Positions 35,530 to 47,262 of a stretch of DNA of 64,000 nt are shown here, in pieces. The notes beneath the pieces are model-generated. The model ran no database searches. It was not told the origin of the DNA and saw only the letters and a program-made list of their open reading frames with translations. A program made the translations under genes and the position numbers. How positions within the stretch are numbered: position 1 is the first letter of the stretch; the number at the start of each line of letters is the position of its first letter. Source of the stretch: Albifimbria verrucaria (taxonomy: Eukaryota > Ascomycota > Sordariomycetes > Hypocreales > Stachybotryaceae); the NCBI GenBank assembly GCA_020081605.1, contig JAHREC010000011.1:2728001-2792000 (forward strand), read 5' to 3'.

Positions 35530-37705
35530 ATGAACGTGCTGAAGCTGCAGAGGTTCGCTCTCCTGAAACCCCGCGCTTCCAAAGACCTACTGCTGACATG
35601 CTGCTCTACCATTTAGGAAATTTCCTCAGTTCCAGCAGAACGAGATCTTTGGTCTCTCCGATGCTTTTCAACGGCTAGACGTCGATGATCGCGGTTACCT
35701 CGACGAGGCCACCGCCATCAAGGCTACCCAGCAGAGCGAGAACAAGCCCTACGATGTTGTCCGTCAGGCGCTCAAGGAGGTCGAGCTGGATTCGTCCCGG
35801 CGCGTCGAGCTTGAGGACTACGTAACGGTCAGTTTGCCCACCAAAATCATCTCATGTTTCCTATTCTAACCCTCTGCAGCTCATCGCCAAATTGCGAGAG
35901 TCGTCAGCCGCCCCGAGCCGCCCTTCCGCTGCTCCCGCGCCAGCCAGCAGGGGCGTCGTCTCCCAGCGCACCGGCGGCCATGTCTCCAAGGGCAGCGTCG
36001 GCGGCAAGATTCAGGTCCAGGGCTCGACTGCCAGCAGCACACACACCATCAACGAGGACGAGCGCACAGAGTTTACCCGTCACATCAACGCCGTCTTGGC
36101 CGGCGATGCCGACATTGGCAACCGTCTCCCTTCCCCACAGACACCTTCGAGATGTTTGACGAGTGCAAGGATGGCTTGGTCCTAGCCAAGCTCATCAACG
36201 ACAGCGTTCCCGACACCATCGATGAGCGTGTTCTCAACTTGCCTGGCAAGAAGACCAAGAACCTGAACGCCTTCCAGATGAGCGAGAATAACAACATCGT
36301 CATTGAGTCCGCCAAGGGTATCGGCTGCTCGGTCGTCAACATTGGCGCGGGAGATATTATCGAGGTCCGAGAACATCTTATTCTTGGTCTGATCTGGCAG
36401 ATTATTCGCCGTGGTCTTCTCGGCAAGATTGACATCAAGCTCCACCCCGAGCTGTACCGCCTGCTTGACGAGGACGAGACTCTTGAGCAGTTCCTCCGAC
36501 TGCCCCGGAGCAGATCCTGCTCCGTTGGTTCAACTACCATCTCAAGGCCGCCAATTGGCCCAGGAAGTTAGTGATCTTGAAATTCCCTCCTGATTCCAAA
36601 CTAACCCTTTTTTTTTCTTAGGGTCACAAACTTCTCCAGCGATGTCAAGGATGGTGAGAACTACGCCGTGCTGCTCGCGCAAATCGGACCTGAGTACGGC
36701 TGCACACGCGCGCCGCTGCAGACTTCAGATTTGCTGCAGAGGGCCGAGGGCGTCCTTGTGGAGGCCGACAAGCTTGGTTGCCGCAAGTTCCTGACACCCA
36801 AGTCACTCGTTGCTGGAAACCCCAAGCTCAACCTTGCCTTTGTCGCCAACCTGTTCAACAACCACCCTGCCCTTGACCCCATTACCGAGGAAGAGAAGCT
36901 TGAGGTCGAGGATTTCGATGCCGAGGGTGAGCGTGAAGCCAGAGTTTTCACCCTTTGGCTCAACAGTTTGGATGTCCAGCCTGCCGTCGTCTCCTTCTTC
37001 GACGACCTGCGAGACGGAGCCGTTCTCCTGCAAGCCTACGACAAGGTTATCAAGGGATCTGTCAACTGGCGTCATGTCAACAAGGCCCCTGCCAATGGTG
37101 GTGAGATGATGAGGTTCAAGGCGGTCGAGAACACCAACTACGCCATCGAGCTAGGCAAGCAGCACGGCTTCTCGCTTGTTGGTGTTCAGGGTGCCGACAT
37201 CACTGACGGACAGAGGACTCTGACTCTCGGTCTTGTCTGGCAGCTCATGCGCCGGGACATCACCCTCACCCTATCGTCGCTGGCACAGAAGCTCGGCAAG
37301 CGAGAGATTACCGATGCCGAGATGGTTAGATGGGCCAACGATATGTCGAAGAAGGGTGGCCGCAACTCCAGCATCCGCTCCTTCAAGGATCCCAGCATTG
37401 GTTCCGGTATCTTCCTGCTTGATGTGCTGAACGGAATGAAGAGCAGCTACGTGGACTACGACCTGGTAACGCCGGGCAAGACTGACGAGGATGCTTACTT
37501 GAACGCCAAACTCAGCATCAGCATTGCCCGTAAGCTCGGTGCTACCATCTGGCTTGTGCCCGAGGATATCTGCCAAGTCCGCAGCCGTCTCGTGACGACC
37601 TTTATTGGTGAGTATACAGTACTTGTTTTTGTTTTGTTTAAGTAATATGGAGCTAACGTTGTTGTTTTTCCAGGCTCGTTGATGGCGACTTACGAGAAGA
37701 TGTAA
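35530..37705 (+). CDS. sac6: Fimbrin, actin-bundling protein
   Basis: Fimbrin crosslinks actin filaments in endocytic patches and at the hyphal tip collar. A 23-nt first exon (35530-35552) is followed by a degenerate EF-hand region (LSDAFQRLDVDDRGYLDEA), a Ser/Ala/Pro linker, and four calponin-homology domains (for example MFDECKDGLVLAKLINDSVP; VTNFSSDVKDGENYAVLLAQ; LNSLDVQPAVVSFFDDLRDG; IRSFKDPSIGSGIFLLDVLN). Introns: 35553-35616, 35828-35879, 36567-36621, 37608-37673. The chain ends GSLMATYEKM, stop at 37703. Single-base losses occur near 36132 and 36503, the latter in a C run. The first intron's donor, GTTCGC, is unusual. About 650 residues, normal for the family. Confidence 0.93.
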
Positions 37706-38838
37706 AGTTGCACATCTCATCCTTCTTGACGTGCAACATTCTAGATGATGAAACGCGACAACGTGCGGAGGACGGCGACAGGCAAAAAGGTGTCATTTAT
37801 CGTGGTGCTTGGGTTGGAAGGTGTGTCTTGATGACTGCGTAAGATAGCGGGCTTGCCCTGAGGGCAATCTTGTCCTGCTTCAGATGTGTTGAGACCGGGT
37901 GGTCTCGGTATGAGGTAGAACTGCGAAGCCAGCTGAGTTTCAATAAAATGATTTGATTGCATGAATATGAGCATGAGTTTTTTATTGTGAGAGTTGATGC
38001 CATGGGGTTTTCAATTTGTATTTAGAACAATGTATGCTCTTGTAGTCTGTTTCCTGCTTGGTAGGAAAAGAATGCCTATCTACGCGATAGGTAGATAGGC
38101 TCTAGGTGACATTCTATATTGGGACCATACATAATGTAGATCAGATATATATCTGCGCATACCTGACAACTGAGGTGAACAGACGATTAAATGGTTGGAT
38201 CATTAGAGCTTTAGGATGATATCAGAGTAAAATGTCAAAGTAGTCTTAATTTATCCTTACCTACAACACGCAAGATATTGTTATATAGGTAACCACCTAC
38301 TCTTAGTCGTCATTGTCTACTACAACTTATAAAACCCCATATGTAATGTAGCTAGTGAAAAGTGCTTGAAGCGGAAATTATGTCTGTCTCTCACTGAGAT
38401 TTGCAAATTGATTCACACAGTGCTTGTAACGGCATTCGCGGAATCGCCCTGACTCATGACTTTCACGAGACAGATCCGTCACTGTAAAAGTGTCAAACGC
38501 TGTCAATGCCTTTTTTCGGATGTTGGGATTTTATTCTCCGGTACCTGAAGTTACAAGCGGACACGGCCAAGGGTGCCGCACAAGGCAAGTTCCGGTGACG
38601 TACCAGCCATGGCCCTTGCGTCAGAAGTCGATAGATTATGTCAGCAAGCGTATCAAAATTTCGCCAGCACGACCTTGCAAAAGGCTGGGACCACGAACGG
38701 CATCCAGCTGATTCCACCCTCATCCACACTTCACCTTCAAACGTCCATTCGCCCTTTGTCTGCTCAACCATCCTCACCTGCAGCAGCGCAGCACCTTTTC
38801 TCCTTCTTGCACACGCGAACACACACATCACAGCCATC
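37706..38838. other. Intergenic between fimbrin and SR-type gene
   Basis: No gene. It includes a perfect 10-bp inverted repeat (separate entry) and, at the right end, the CA-rich leader of the RRM gene. Confidence 0.5.
38074..38100. repeat. Perfect 10-bp inverted repeat with 7-nt loop
   Basis: GCCTATCTAC (38074-38083) and GTAGATAGGC (38091-38100) are exact reverse complements around loop GCGATAG. It lies about 370 bp past the fimbrin stop. Confidence 0.9.
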
Positions 38839-40080
38839 ATGTCTCGCGGTGGTCAGACGCTCTACGTGACCGGCTTCAGCCACGGCACCCGCGCTCGCGA
38901 CCTCGCCTACGAATTCGAACGGTATGTCAACCACGCCCTCGCCCTCGCCCTCGTCCGCGCCCTCGCATCGCCCGCCTCGTCCTCGCCCTAGTCCGCGTCC
39001 TCGTCGTCGTTTCTCGCCCTACGTCTCCGCGTTCTTTTTGTACCGCTCCGCGTTTACGGCCGCGACGAGAAAGAAGACTAGCCACGATCGTGATGCACGC
39101 CGTTGCCCGTCCTCGTCCTAGCCACCTCCCCTCCTCCTCCCTCCCCCATTTGCGTCGACCGATACGTATGCGTGTTGCATTGCGCGAGCGATTCATCGTC
39201 GACCAGCGGATTGGCCTGCAAATTCACTTTGCGTGTGCGAGTGCTCCATATCCGGGAAAGAGTGGGCAAGCAGAGAAGGAGTCCTTGTCAACCCAGCTGG
39301 CGTTCTTCCCGAGCGATGTCCTCTCGACGACCACCTGCTAACGACGTTTTCTATTACAGCTATGGCCGCCTTGTCCGCTGCGACATTCCTGCTCCTCGTT
39401 CCACCTCGAGCCGACTGTGAGTACCCGCTTCGTGGTTGCAACATGGGAGGACAAGCGCTAACGACACGGCACAGCTTCGCCTTTGTGGAGTACGAGGATC
39501 GACGTGATGCCGATGATGCCTACCACGAGATGCATAACAAGCGCCTCGGCCGTGATGACATCCTAAAGATTGAGGTTTGTGTGCCAGGCCCAGTATTTGG
39601 TATGACGCGTACTAACACTAGTCGCCAGTGGGCTCGTACTCCCCTTCTGCCTCTTGGCGCTTCGAGTCTGGCCGGGACCGCGACCGTCGCGGCACCCGCT
39701 CTCCCCGTCGTGGTCGTTCCCCATCTCCCCGCCGCAGCACCCGCGACTACTCCCTCGCAAGGAGGACCGCCGTGACCGCGATCGCGACTACGACCGGGAC
39801 AGCCGCCGCGACCGCGACCGCTCTCGCAGCCCGGACGCTCGGTACGTGGATTAGGCAGCCGCACAATGACGTTTTGCTGACCGGAAGCGCACAGTGACCG
39901 TGACCGTGATGCCAAGGAGGATCGCGATGACCGTGACCGCCGGGAGAACGGCACCAACGGCGATGACCGTAAGGGTAAGCTCGGCCCACGTGGTTTGGGA
40001 TCAAGAACAGAACTGACAGAGTGTGCAGCGGCCGCCGACAGCCCCCTTCTGCCCATGACGACCTTGACGTTGCCGAGTAA
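38839..40080 (+). CDS. SR-type splicing factor / RRM RNA-binding protein
   Basis: Exon 1 (38839-38921) starts MSRGGQTLYVTGFSHGTRA, the RNP2 end of an RRM. A long 438-nt intron (38922-39359) follows. Exon 2 and exon 3 supply YGRLVRCDIPAPR and RNP1 FAFVEYEDRRDADDAYHEMH (intron 39417-39474). After an intron starting at about 39574, with acceptor at either 39622 or 39629, comes an RS/RD-rich tail (RRGTRSPRRGRSPSPRRSTR, then many RD repeats). Two more short introns fall in the tail (donors at about 39841 and 39975); it ends DDLDVAE, stop at 40078. Single-base losses near 39758 and 40045 and, if the later acceptor is used, near 39640. Role: pre-mRNA splicing, in the nucleus. Confidence 0.82.
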
Positions 40081-41974
40081 ATGGCATGCAATGGTCAGGG
40101 CTGCCTAGCCCAGGGCGAGGCATCACGTAGGACGGTGATAGTTAGCCAGAGGTTATTCGTTTCTCGCGTAATGTCCAATTTCCTAGTATTCACCCTGGCT
40201 CTTCAGATCGAAGATGGCGCGCAAAAAAATCAGTTCAGGGTCCATGGCGCATCTACCCCGATGGTAAGCCGATGATCGATTTGACGGACGGCATTTCCCG
40301 GGGACATGTTTGTCTTGTGTGTTGCTGTAGTATTGCATCTTTCAGTTTTCACTGTTTTATTCGTTACCGGAAGAAAATGTACGGAAGAACGGGTCGAAGA
40401 TGAGTGTGAATTAAATAGGTAGTAGTCTCGAAGGGGAAGACGAAGAGAAGAAGAAGAAGTGCCATTATAATGGATTACTACATTTGTAGATTACACATGT
40501 GTGCCACTCTTGCTCTTGACCAACCGCGTCTCCATATGTGTCTAGCTAGGTGTTTTCTCTGTATATGGCCATGCCTCGAGGACGGGCAACAATCCGAGAC
40601 CTCGCTATCAGGAGCATGTCTGGGGCGGGCGAATGCTCGGAGGGCCAAGCATGGCCAAAGAGCGGCGAGATTACCTCATGCTGGTTGTTAACCTGCCTTA
40701 ACATAAGTTACCCAACTAATTTACCTCAAGAGGAGTGCTGCGCTACGCTGTACTGTGCTATGCTATGCTATGCTATGCTATGTTATGCTATATTGTGCTA
40801 CGCTTTACCGTGTGCTGTGATGGGCCTTGCGGTTGCGTCAGCATTAAAAGGCTGCGGAGAACCCCGGAATTTCAGAGCTTGGATCCGGCAATGGCTAAGG
40901 CCTGGGGCACGGGAATGACCGGTTAGCCTCCCACCACGAAAAGGCAAAGGGCCGCCGATTGGCAATTTAAGGTGGACTCGGCATGGCATAGGATTCGGTT
41001 CGGTGAAGGGAAGGCCTTGTTTTTTCTTTCTTCAGTATAGCGCGTGCTGCCCTTGCATCTGCTGTGGACGAGGTTTCGACGACGCAGCAGCCGAGGGATT
41101 GGTTCCTCCTCTCCGCACGATTCAGTTTCTAGGAGCGCATTCCCGTGTCCTTGATTGAGTGGGCGAGCGTTTGTGCAGCGTCAAGTCAAACCGAGTCAAA
41201 GGTGGGAAGAAAAGAAAAAGATACAAGTGCAAGCAAGTACAAGCAAAGGCAAGGCCGACGATAACCCGAGGTATTTGCACGGGCCAGTCAAGTCATCCGC
41301 TTTGCTTTCTCCTTCTCACGCGGCGCATCCACTTGACCTCAAGCGTCATCCTGTCCAGTTCCAGACTGTCCTATCCTGTCCCATCTCATCACATTGCCCA
41401 TCCTCAGCACCAGGGCATTCAGCTTTCTTTTCTTTTTCCCTCTCCGCCTCCGACCCCATTCACCGGGTCTTTTTATTTTGCTTTACGTCTGCCTCTTCTT
41501 CTTCTTCTTCCCCTTCCTTTTTTACCAGCTCGTGGTTTTCCTATCCCACGTTGCCAGACAAGGAAAGTCCTTCAGCTGGGGCCAGTCCGTCCACCGATTC
41601 GATCCAAGGTCTCAGACACCAGCACCTTTTCCCGACTGCCTTTGGGCTTCTGCTCCTTGGAACGCCCCATTGTCCCAGCCAAGGCAAAACCACCCCTCGA
41701 CGATTCGCTCACGAGCATGCCGTTGTCGTCGTCGCCATCGCATTGAAACCACCCGCGCGCATTCCGCTTCTTTTCATTCGACGCTATCTCCGAGACGCTT
41801 CGCCGAACAAAGCAGCACCTGTCCCATACTCGCATATCGTTGCCGGCGCTCTTCACGTTAAATGCCATCGCCCACGCCAGTTTCACCAGATAGGCTTCGT
41901 CAATTGGGGGTGTGCAGTCTGCGAGCAGCCATTCACCACCGTTCAAGCTCTTCGTAACCAATACCAACACCGCC
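40081..41974. other. 1.9-kb intergenic region
   Basis: Holds the 3' UTR of the RRM gene, a pentanucleotide microsatellite (separate entry) and a pyrimidine-rich leader of the carrier gene (CTT/CCT tracts at about 41495-41530). Long open frames here (41155-42312) are low-complexity and cross the carrier gene out of frame. Confidence 0.45.
40741..40803 (+). repeat. Microsatellite (TGCTA)n
   Basis: Imperfect tandem array of the pentamer TGCTA: four perfect copies at about 40758-40778, flanked by degenerate units. Confidence 0.85.
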
Positions 41975-43391
41975 ATGTCTGCCGTACGACCCCTCCGTCC
42001 CTGTTTCCCACCCTTTGCTTCCCTACTGATGCATGGCCCCGAGCAGACTCATTCAGATGTGGTGAAGCCGCCCGCGGCCACCGACGCCTGGGTCCTGCAG
42101 TTCCAGGACACCATCTCCCGGCCCGTGGTCGCCGCCTTCTGCGCTGGAGGTGTGGCCGGCGCTGTCTCCCGAACCGTCGTCTCCCCGCTCGAGCGTCTCA
42201 AGATTCTCATGCAGGTCCAGAGTGCTGGCCGCGAGGCTTACAAGCTGTCGGTGGGCCAGGCCCTTGGCAAGATGTGGAAGGAGGAGGGTTGGAGAGGCTT
42301 CATGCGCGGTAACGGAACCAACTGCATTCGCATCGTGCCGTACTCGGCTGTTCAGTTCAGCAGCTACAACTTCTACAAGAGGGTGCGTCGCCCAGCCGAG
42401 CCACTTTGTCCTTGCGGTTTTGCTAATCTGTCTCTAGACATTCTTCGAGTCGCATCCAGGCGCCGACCTGTCTCCTCTGCTGCGCCTTGTTTGCGGTGGC
42501 CTTGCAGGCGTCACATCTGTCTTTATCACATACCCCTAGACATCGTCCGAACACGACTATCCATCCAATCGGCCAGCTTCGCTGAAGCTGGGCCAAAGGC
42601 CGGAAAAGCTGCCCGGCATGTGGGAAACAATGGGCCGCATGTATAGGACGGAGGGTGGCGTGTCTGCGCTATACCGTGGCATTGTTCCCACGGTAGCTGG
42701 TGTTGCGCCATACGTACGTCATATCACCGATGCCGTTGTCTCGCTTGATCAGAGGCATATTGCTGACAATTGGACAGGTTGGCTTGAACTTCATGGTGTA
42801 CGAGTCAGTACGGAAATATCTCACGAAGGAGGGTGAGAAGAACCCGAGTGCGTTGCGCAAATTGCTTGCCGGTGCCATTTCCGGTGCCGTTGCCCAGACA
42901 TTCACATACCCCTTGTAAGTCGCCCATCCAACCGCCCTGACCTAGCTCGTCTAACAGCGCCTTGCAGTGACGTCTTGCGACGACGCTTCCAAATTAACAC
43001 AATGTCCGGCATGGGCTACCAGTACAAGTCCATCCTCGACGCCGTCCGAGTCATCGTCAGCCAAGAGGGCATCCGCGGCCTGTACAAGGGCATCGTGCCC
43101 AACCTGCTCAAGGTGGCGCCCAGCATGGCCTCGAGCTGGCTGAGCTTCGAGATGACGCGCGACTTCCTCATCACCCTCAAGCCGGAAACAGACCAGGCTT
43201 CCTATGATAAACCGTGTACAAAGATTTGTGACAAGATATCCGACGGCGATGAGCGTCTGCGCTCTCCCGTTCGTCGCTGCCTTTTATATTCCATGTTTGT
43301 TTATTCTTGCGAGGGAGCTTCTCTCTTCTTGTCCATTATTCGTTGCAAAACACATTACACTGGGCATCTCGGCAGGTTTGGGTACTACTAG
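41975..43391 (+). CDS. Mitochondrial carrier family protein (YPR011C-like)
   Basis: An inner-membrane solute carrier with three repeats, each with the PX[DE]XX[RK] signature: SPLERLKILMQVQS in repeat 1, PLDIVRTRLSIQS in repeat 2, and DVLRRRFQINTM in repeat 3; each half ends with a GFMRGNGTNCIRI or LYRGIVP type loop. The first repeat (AGGVAGAVSRTVVSPLER) is closest to the yeast YPR011C group, known to move APS/PAPS; that transport role is a family inference. Exon 1 may be only ATG TCT GCC (41975-41983) with a 63-nt intron. Other introns start at about 42382, 42714 and 42917. Breaks: about 42535 (one base missing in a C run) and about 42592 (one extra or two missing). The C-terminal end is uncertain because another lost base would end it near 43205. 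Confidence 0.85.
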
Positions 43392-44139
43392 AAGACTACC
43401 TTGGGTAGTGAAACAGGAGAGACAGGCTTGGCCTACATAGACTTAGGGCCGGCATTTCAAAAAAAAGTACGGTAATGGGGGAAAGCGAACGAGAAGGACA
43501 GATTTTAAGATGGGATCTCTCTTCCCTCGATTGGGGTGAGATAAGATGAATAGTGTGTGGCTGAAAATTATAGGAGAGTAGAGAAACAAGAATTCAACTG
43601 TGGCATGAAGCCCGCACTTCCAATGTTGCCACAGCTGAAGCATGGGACTGTCAATAATACTCGTGAATGATAGAGATGAGAGGCAGGTTTGGGTTATATG
43701 GTGATGCATGGCAGCATCTAGGTCCAACATTCCTCGGGAGATTCCAGCCACTGAGGATGAATCTGAATACACAGATCCCATGCTGAGATCTCCATAACAG
43801 CTTGCTGCACGTCTCTCCTCAACGCAGATTCAACCTAACACACCAATCAGATCAACCCTTAGACACAACCCCCATTCAGGCCTAGCGGGCACCGCCAGAA
43901 ACAGAATGCCATCACGTGAAGGGTTCTTTTTGTTTTTGCAACTTTCTGCCCTAATTGCCGCACTTGACCGCCCACTGTTTTTGTCCACACCAGCACACAG
44001 CCGCCAATGAGAGATGCCCCACAGCGCCAGAGGGTACTGAGAATTTCTGCTGAAAATCGTCTGTCCCTTCGACGGAATTCGTTACACCCAACGACAACTA
44101 ATCGCCCATCGACAACAGCGACCACCGACCACCGCCGCC
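43392..44139. other. Intergenic; promoter of eL18
   Basis: No gene. The last 100 bp contain the leader before the eL18 start. Minus-strand frames (43443-43781, 43859-44125) have no support. Confidence 0.5.
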
Positions 44140-45103
44140 ATGGGTACGTGAAGAGTTATTGTGTCTTAGCCTGCCGTGTGCGAGTAGGAAGACGATGAGC
44201 ATCTTCTCGCTGCCTGTCTGGCGCTCTTAATTGAGCGTCGTGGCCGCGAGAGATGTTCGTCGTGCTATCCTGCGCTCGAGGCGCGGTCCGTGGGAATATT
44301 TTTTCATCTTGGCTTCCCGACTACGGGACAAGGGAGAAGAATATCTCCTGCGTGACCATGGCCCTCATCTGAGCATACCTGAATGAAATGGCTGACCAAG
44401 GCTTCACCCTGTAGGTATCGATCTCGACCGCCACCACGTCAAGGCCACTCACCGCAAGGCCCCAAGAGCGACAATGTCTACCTCAAGCTCTTGGTGAAGC
44501 TCTACCGCTTCCTGGCCCGTACGTACCCCCAATCGTTCAGACTCGCTCCAGGCTCCGTGCTAACCAGAGTTTTCTCCGCCAGGTCGTACCGATTCTTCCT
44601 TCAACAAGGTCGTCCTGCGCCGCCTGTTCATGTCCAAGATCAACCGTCCTCCCGTCTCCCTGAGCCGCATTGTTGCCAACATCAACAAGGAGGGTGAGAA
44701 GCGCACCGTCGTTGTTGTCGGCACCATCACCGACGACAACCGTCTGCTGGCCTTCCCCAAGGTCACCGTCGCTGCCCTGCGATTCACCGCCACCGCCCGT
44801 GCCCGCATCATTGCTGCCGGCGGTGAGGCCATCACCCTGGACCAGCTTGCTCTGCGTGCCCCTACCGGCAGCAACACCCTGATCCTCCGTGGCCCCAAGA
44901 ACGCCCGTGAGGCCGTCAAGCACTTCGGCTTCGGTCCCCACTCCCACAAGGTACGTCCCGTCCGCCCCCGCCAACTCACCCCTACAGTAGTAGTAGTAGC
45001 AGCGCCTCTAACACGCAGCTCGCAGAAACCCTACGTCGAGTCCAAGGGCCGCAAGTTCGAGCGTGCCCGTGGTCGCAGACGTTCGCGCGGTTTCAAGGTC
45101 TAA
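44140..45103 (+). CDS. rpl18: 60S ribosomal protein eL18
   Basis: A structural protein of the large ribosomal subunit. Exon 1 is just ATGG (44140-44143), followed by a 271-nt intron; this pattern of an intron right after the start codon is common in ribosomal protein genes. Exon 2 gives [16 protein letters not shown], then [15 protein letters not shown]; exon 3 begins [20 protein letters not shown]; the last exon gives [20 protein letters not shown]. Introns: 44144-44414, 44519-44582, 44951-45025. There is one missing base in the four-C run at about 44460-44464. Because this protein is essential and nearly invariant, it is the best proof in the window that such breaks are sequence errors. Confidence 0.95.
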
Positions 45104-45398
45104 GGGGTTGCTGGGATGGATCGAGCAAGGACCCGCCACGGCGGTCCGACAGTGGGCAGCTGATTCCGGCTTTTGCGCTGTTTTTGCAGAACTTTGGGGT
45201 CATATTTGCATGGAACCTGGCGTGGGACTTTCGGTATTGGCAAAAAGAAGAAAGAATTTCTTCATGGCTTTTTCTAGCGCAAAGTGTCGCAATAACGTAC
45301 AATTTGGGACCAGTTGCCCGACCCCAACTCCTGTGAAACACGTTCTATCCTCGCCAATGTTGTTACAGTGTAGATTACAATGCCTTGTCGCCCTCGCT

Positions 45399-46723
45399 CT
45401 ATAATGTGACGCCTGCCTTCCTCTTCAGCCCTATAAAGTATCCCTCCTTGCTCTCCTGGACGATTGTTAGCCGACTCTGTGCAGACTTACACGCTAACCC
45501 CAGGCCCAGGACTAGGCCCCGGTCTGCTCACCTTTCTCGAAGCATCAGGCTTGTCCCTGAAAACCTTGGCGAACAAACTCTGCAGGCTCTTCTCCAGAGC
45601 TCTGTCCTCGGCGCCCTGGTAGAACTTGCAGACAAAGTGTCCGCCGGGCTTGAGGGTGTCGCTGGCGAACTGCAGTGCGGCGTTGCATAAGTCCTAGCGG
45701 ATGGTCTTCAGCTCGTGCTCTTGTATCTAGCTACAAAGACAAGATAGGGGTGAGGCTCACCATGCTGCCGGCGTGGTCGCGGAAGGTGTTGCCGCTCGTG
45801 TTCATTAGCCTGTGAATCGGATTACTCAATGTGTTCGAGCTGAAGCCGAAGGTTTGTTCCCAGGGTGCTGACATGTCACTCAGAACAACCTGTGAAGCGT
45901 GTTAGCCAGATCAACCAGACAAGTCATGAAAGGGCTGATGGAAGGGTTGCAACCTACATCTACCAAGTTCATCCTCGAATAATCTGTCGGTGCATTCGCT
46001 GCCTCTTCTCCCGTGCTTGAATGCCGCTCCAGGTCGATGTAGCTCTGCTGCTCGACGACCTCACCCTCCGCAGCCTCATCGTCCACACCTTCGTCCCGTG
46101 GTGCCGGGGGTGGTGGTGATGCCGCGCGCTGACGGTGATACTGCAGGATGAAGTTCTTGACCATGTGGTGCACGTCCGCGGACAGGAAGTTGCCCTGGAA
46201 GGCGGCCACACCGCGCGGCGGCTGCGCGGGGATGAGGTCGATGCCGATGACGGCGCCGTTGGGCCGCGTGCGGTCGACGGCAACCTGGAAGTGTGAGATA
46301 TGCGCTGGGTGAGGTCTTGGGGAGACGTACCTGGGACCAGCTTCCTGGCGCGAAGCCCTAGGGTGAGTGTCAATATCATACTCCCGTTAAGATATCACGG
46401 TGAGTTTCAGTACCAGATCAACCACCGTCTGGCCCCTTTTAAAAATACGATACTTCGAATCAATCTACCCCCAAAAATCCTATCAGCACTCATCCCAAAT
46501 CCACACCCAGACCACAACGACGTACCTCAAGCAGCTTGAACGCCGCACGGCTCTTCAGCCCCTTAACCCTCGCCTCGCGCGCGTACGCATCGCCCGCCTG
46601 CCGCTGCTTCCACGCCTGCGATATGCCCCTGGCCTGTATCTTCTGGCCCTGACAGGCGCGGCAGAGCAGCGACGGGCGCGGTATGCTGGCGAGGAGCAGT
46701 GCGATGGGAGATGATGTCGACAT
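45399..46723 (-). CDS. mrm2: Mitochondrial 21S rRNA 2'-O-methyltransferase (Mrm2, FtsJ/RrmJ family)
   Basis: Known role: 2'-O-ribose methylation of the mitochondrial large rRNA. Seven exons can be joined without any frame break: 46526-46723, 46414-46464, 46331-46357, 46284-45958, 45889-45761, 45693-45532, 45455-45399. The N-terminus is rich in Ser/Arg (mitochondrial targeting likely). The catalytic K-D-K-E set is visible: K in RAAFKLLEID, D in VVLSDMSAPW, K in GGHFVCKFYQG, and E in ESKEGYFIG. The SAM-binding motif VVDLGFAPGSWSQV is assembled from two exons, one of only 27 nt. An insertion rich in acidic and Pro residues (about residues 140-185) separates the N-terminal half from the catalytic Asp. 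Confidence 0.92.
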
Positions 46724-47262
46724 GGCGGATGTGAGAGCTGCGGCGCAGCCTCCAGGGTTGCTGTGAGTTGAGCTGGTGATCAAATTAGATGGGTGTTAGT
46801 AGGCTTTTAAAAAGAAAAAGAAAATGAATAATTATAAATATGACGGTCGTTGTAAGAGAAATTTGACCAAGTCCTTAACAGACTTGTATGAGTATGGAGA
46901 AGCTCAAATTTGGTCTGCTACCTGATTTGGACAAATCAAAATACTGCTGAGTGACCTACCCCGGACCTCAACTACGCCAGCTTGAATTCCGGCTTTCACA
47001 TCAACCAAGCTGATAAAACACAAGTCTGATTTCATTCGGTACAAGTTACAAGTCATGCACCGGGATTATAACGCAGTGATTGATTGTCAATATCAATTCG
47101 CATTGCCGCGTCTGTTCTTCCTTAAACCGGGAAGACCGTATAAACTCATGATAACGCCGTAAATAATACCTAAACCGCCTTGACCCAAACGCCGCCCATG
47201 CTCCATGACCCAAAATCTTCATTCCGAACAAATACATCGTCTTTCCTTCATCGTCCTACGCA
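46724..47262. other. Intergenic; promoter of mrm2
   Basis: A/T-rich, no supported gene; it also includes the 3' UTR of the coiled-coil gene. Confidence 0.5.

Noticed and set aside
41155..42312. 385-codon open frame (+)
   Set aside because: Low-complexity, pyrimidine-driven composition, no domain; it overlaps the mitochondrial carrier in another frame.
44144..44414. snoRNA in the long first intron of eL18
   Set aside because: Some GATGAG and CTGA strings, but no ordered C/D or H/ACA layout.
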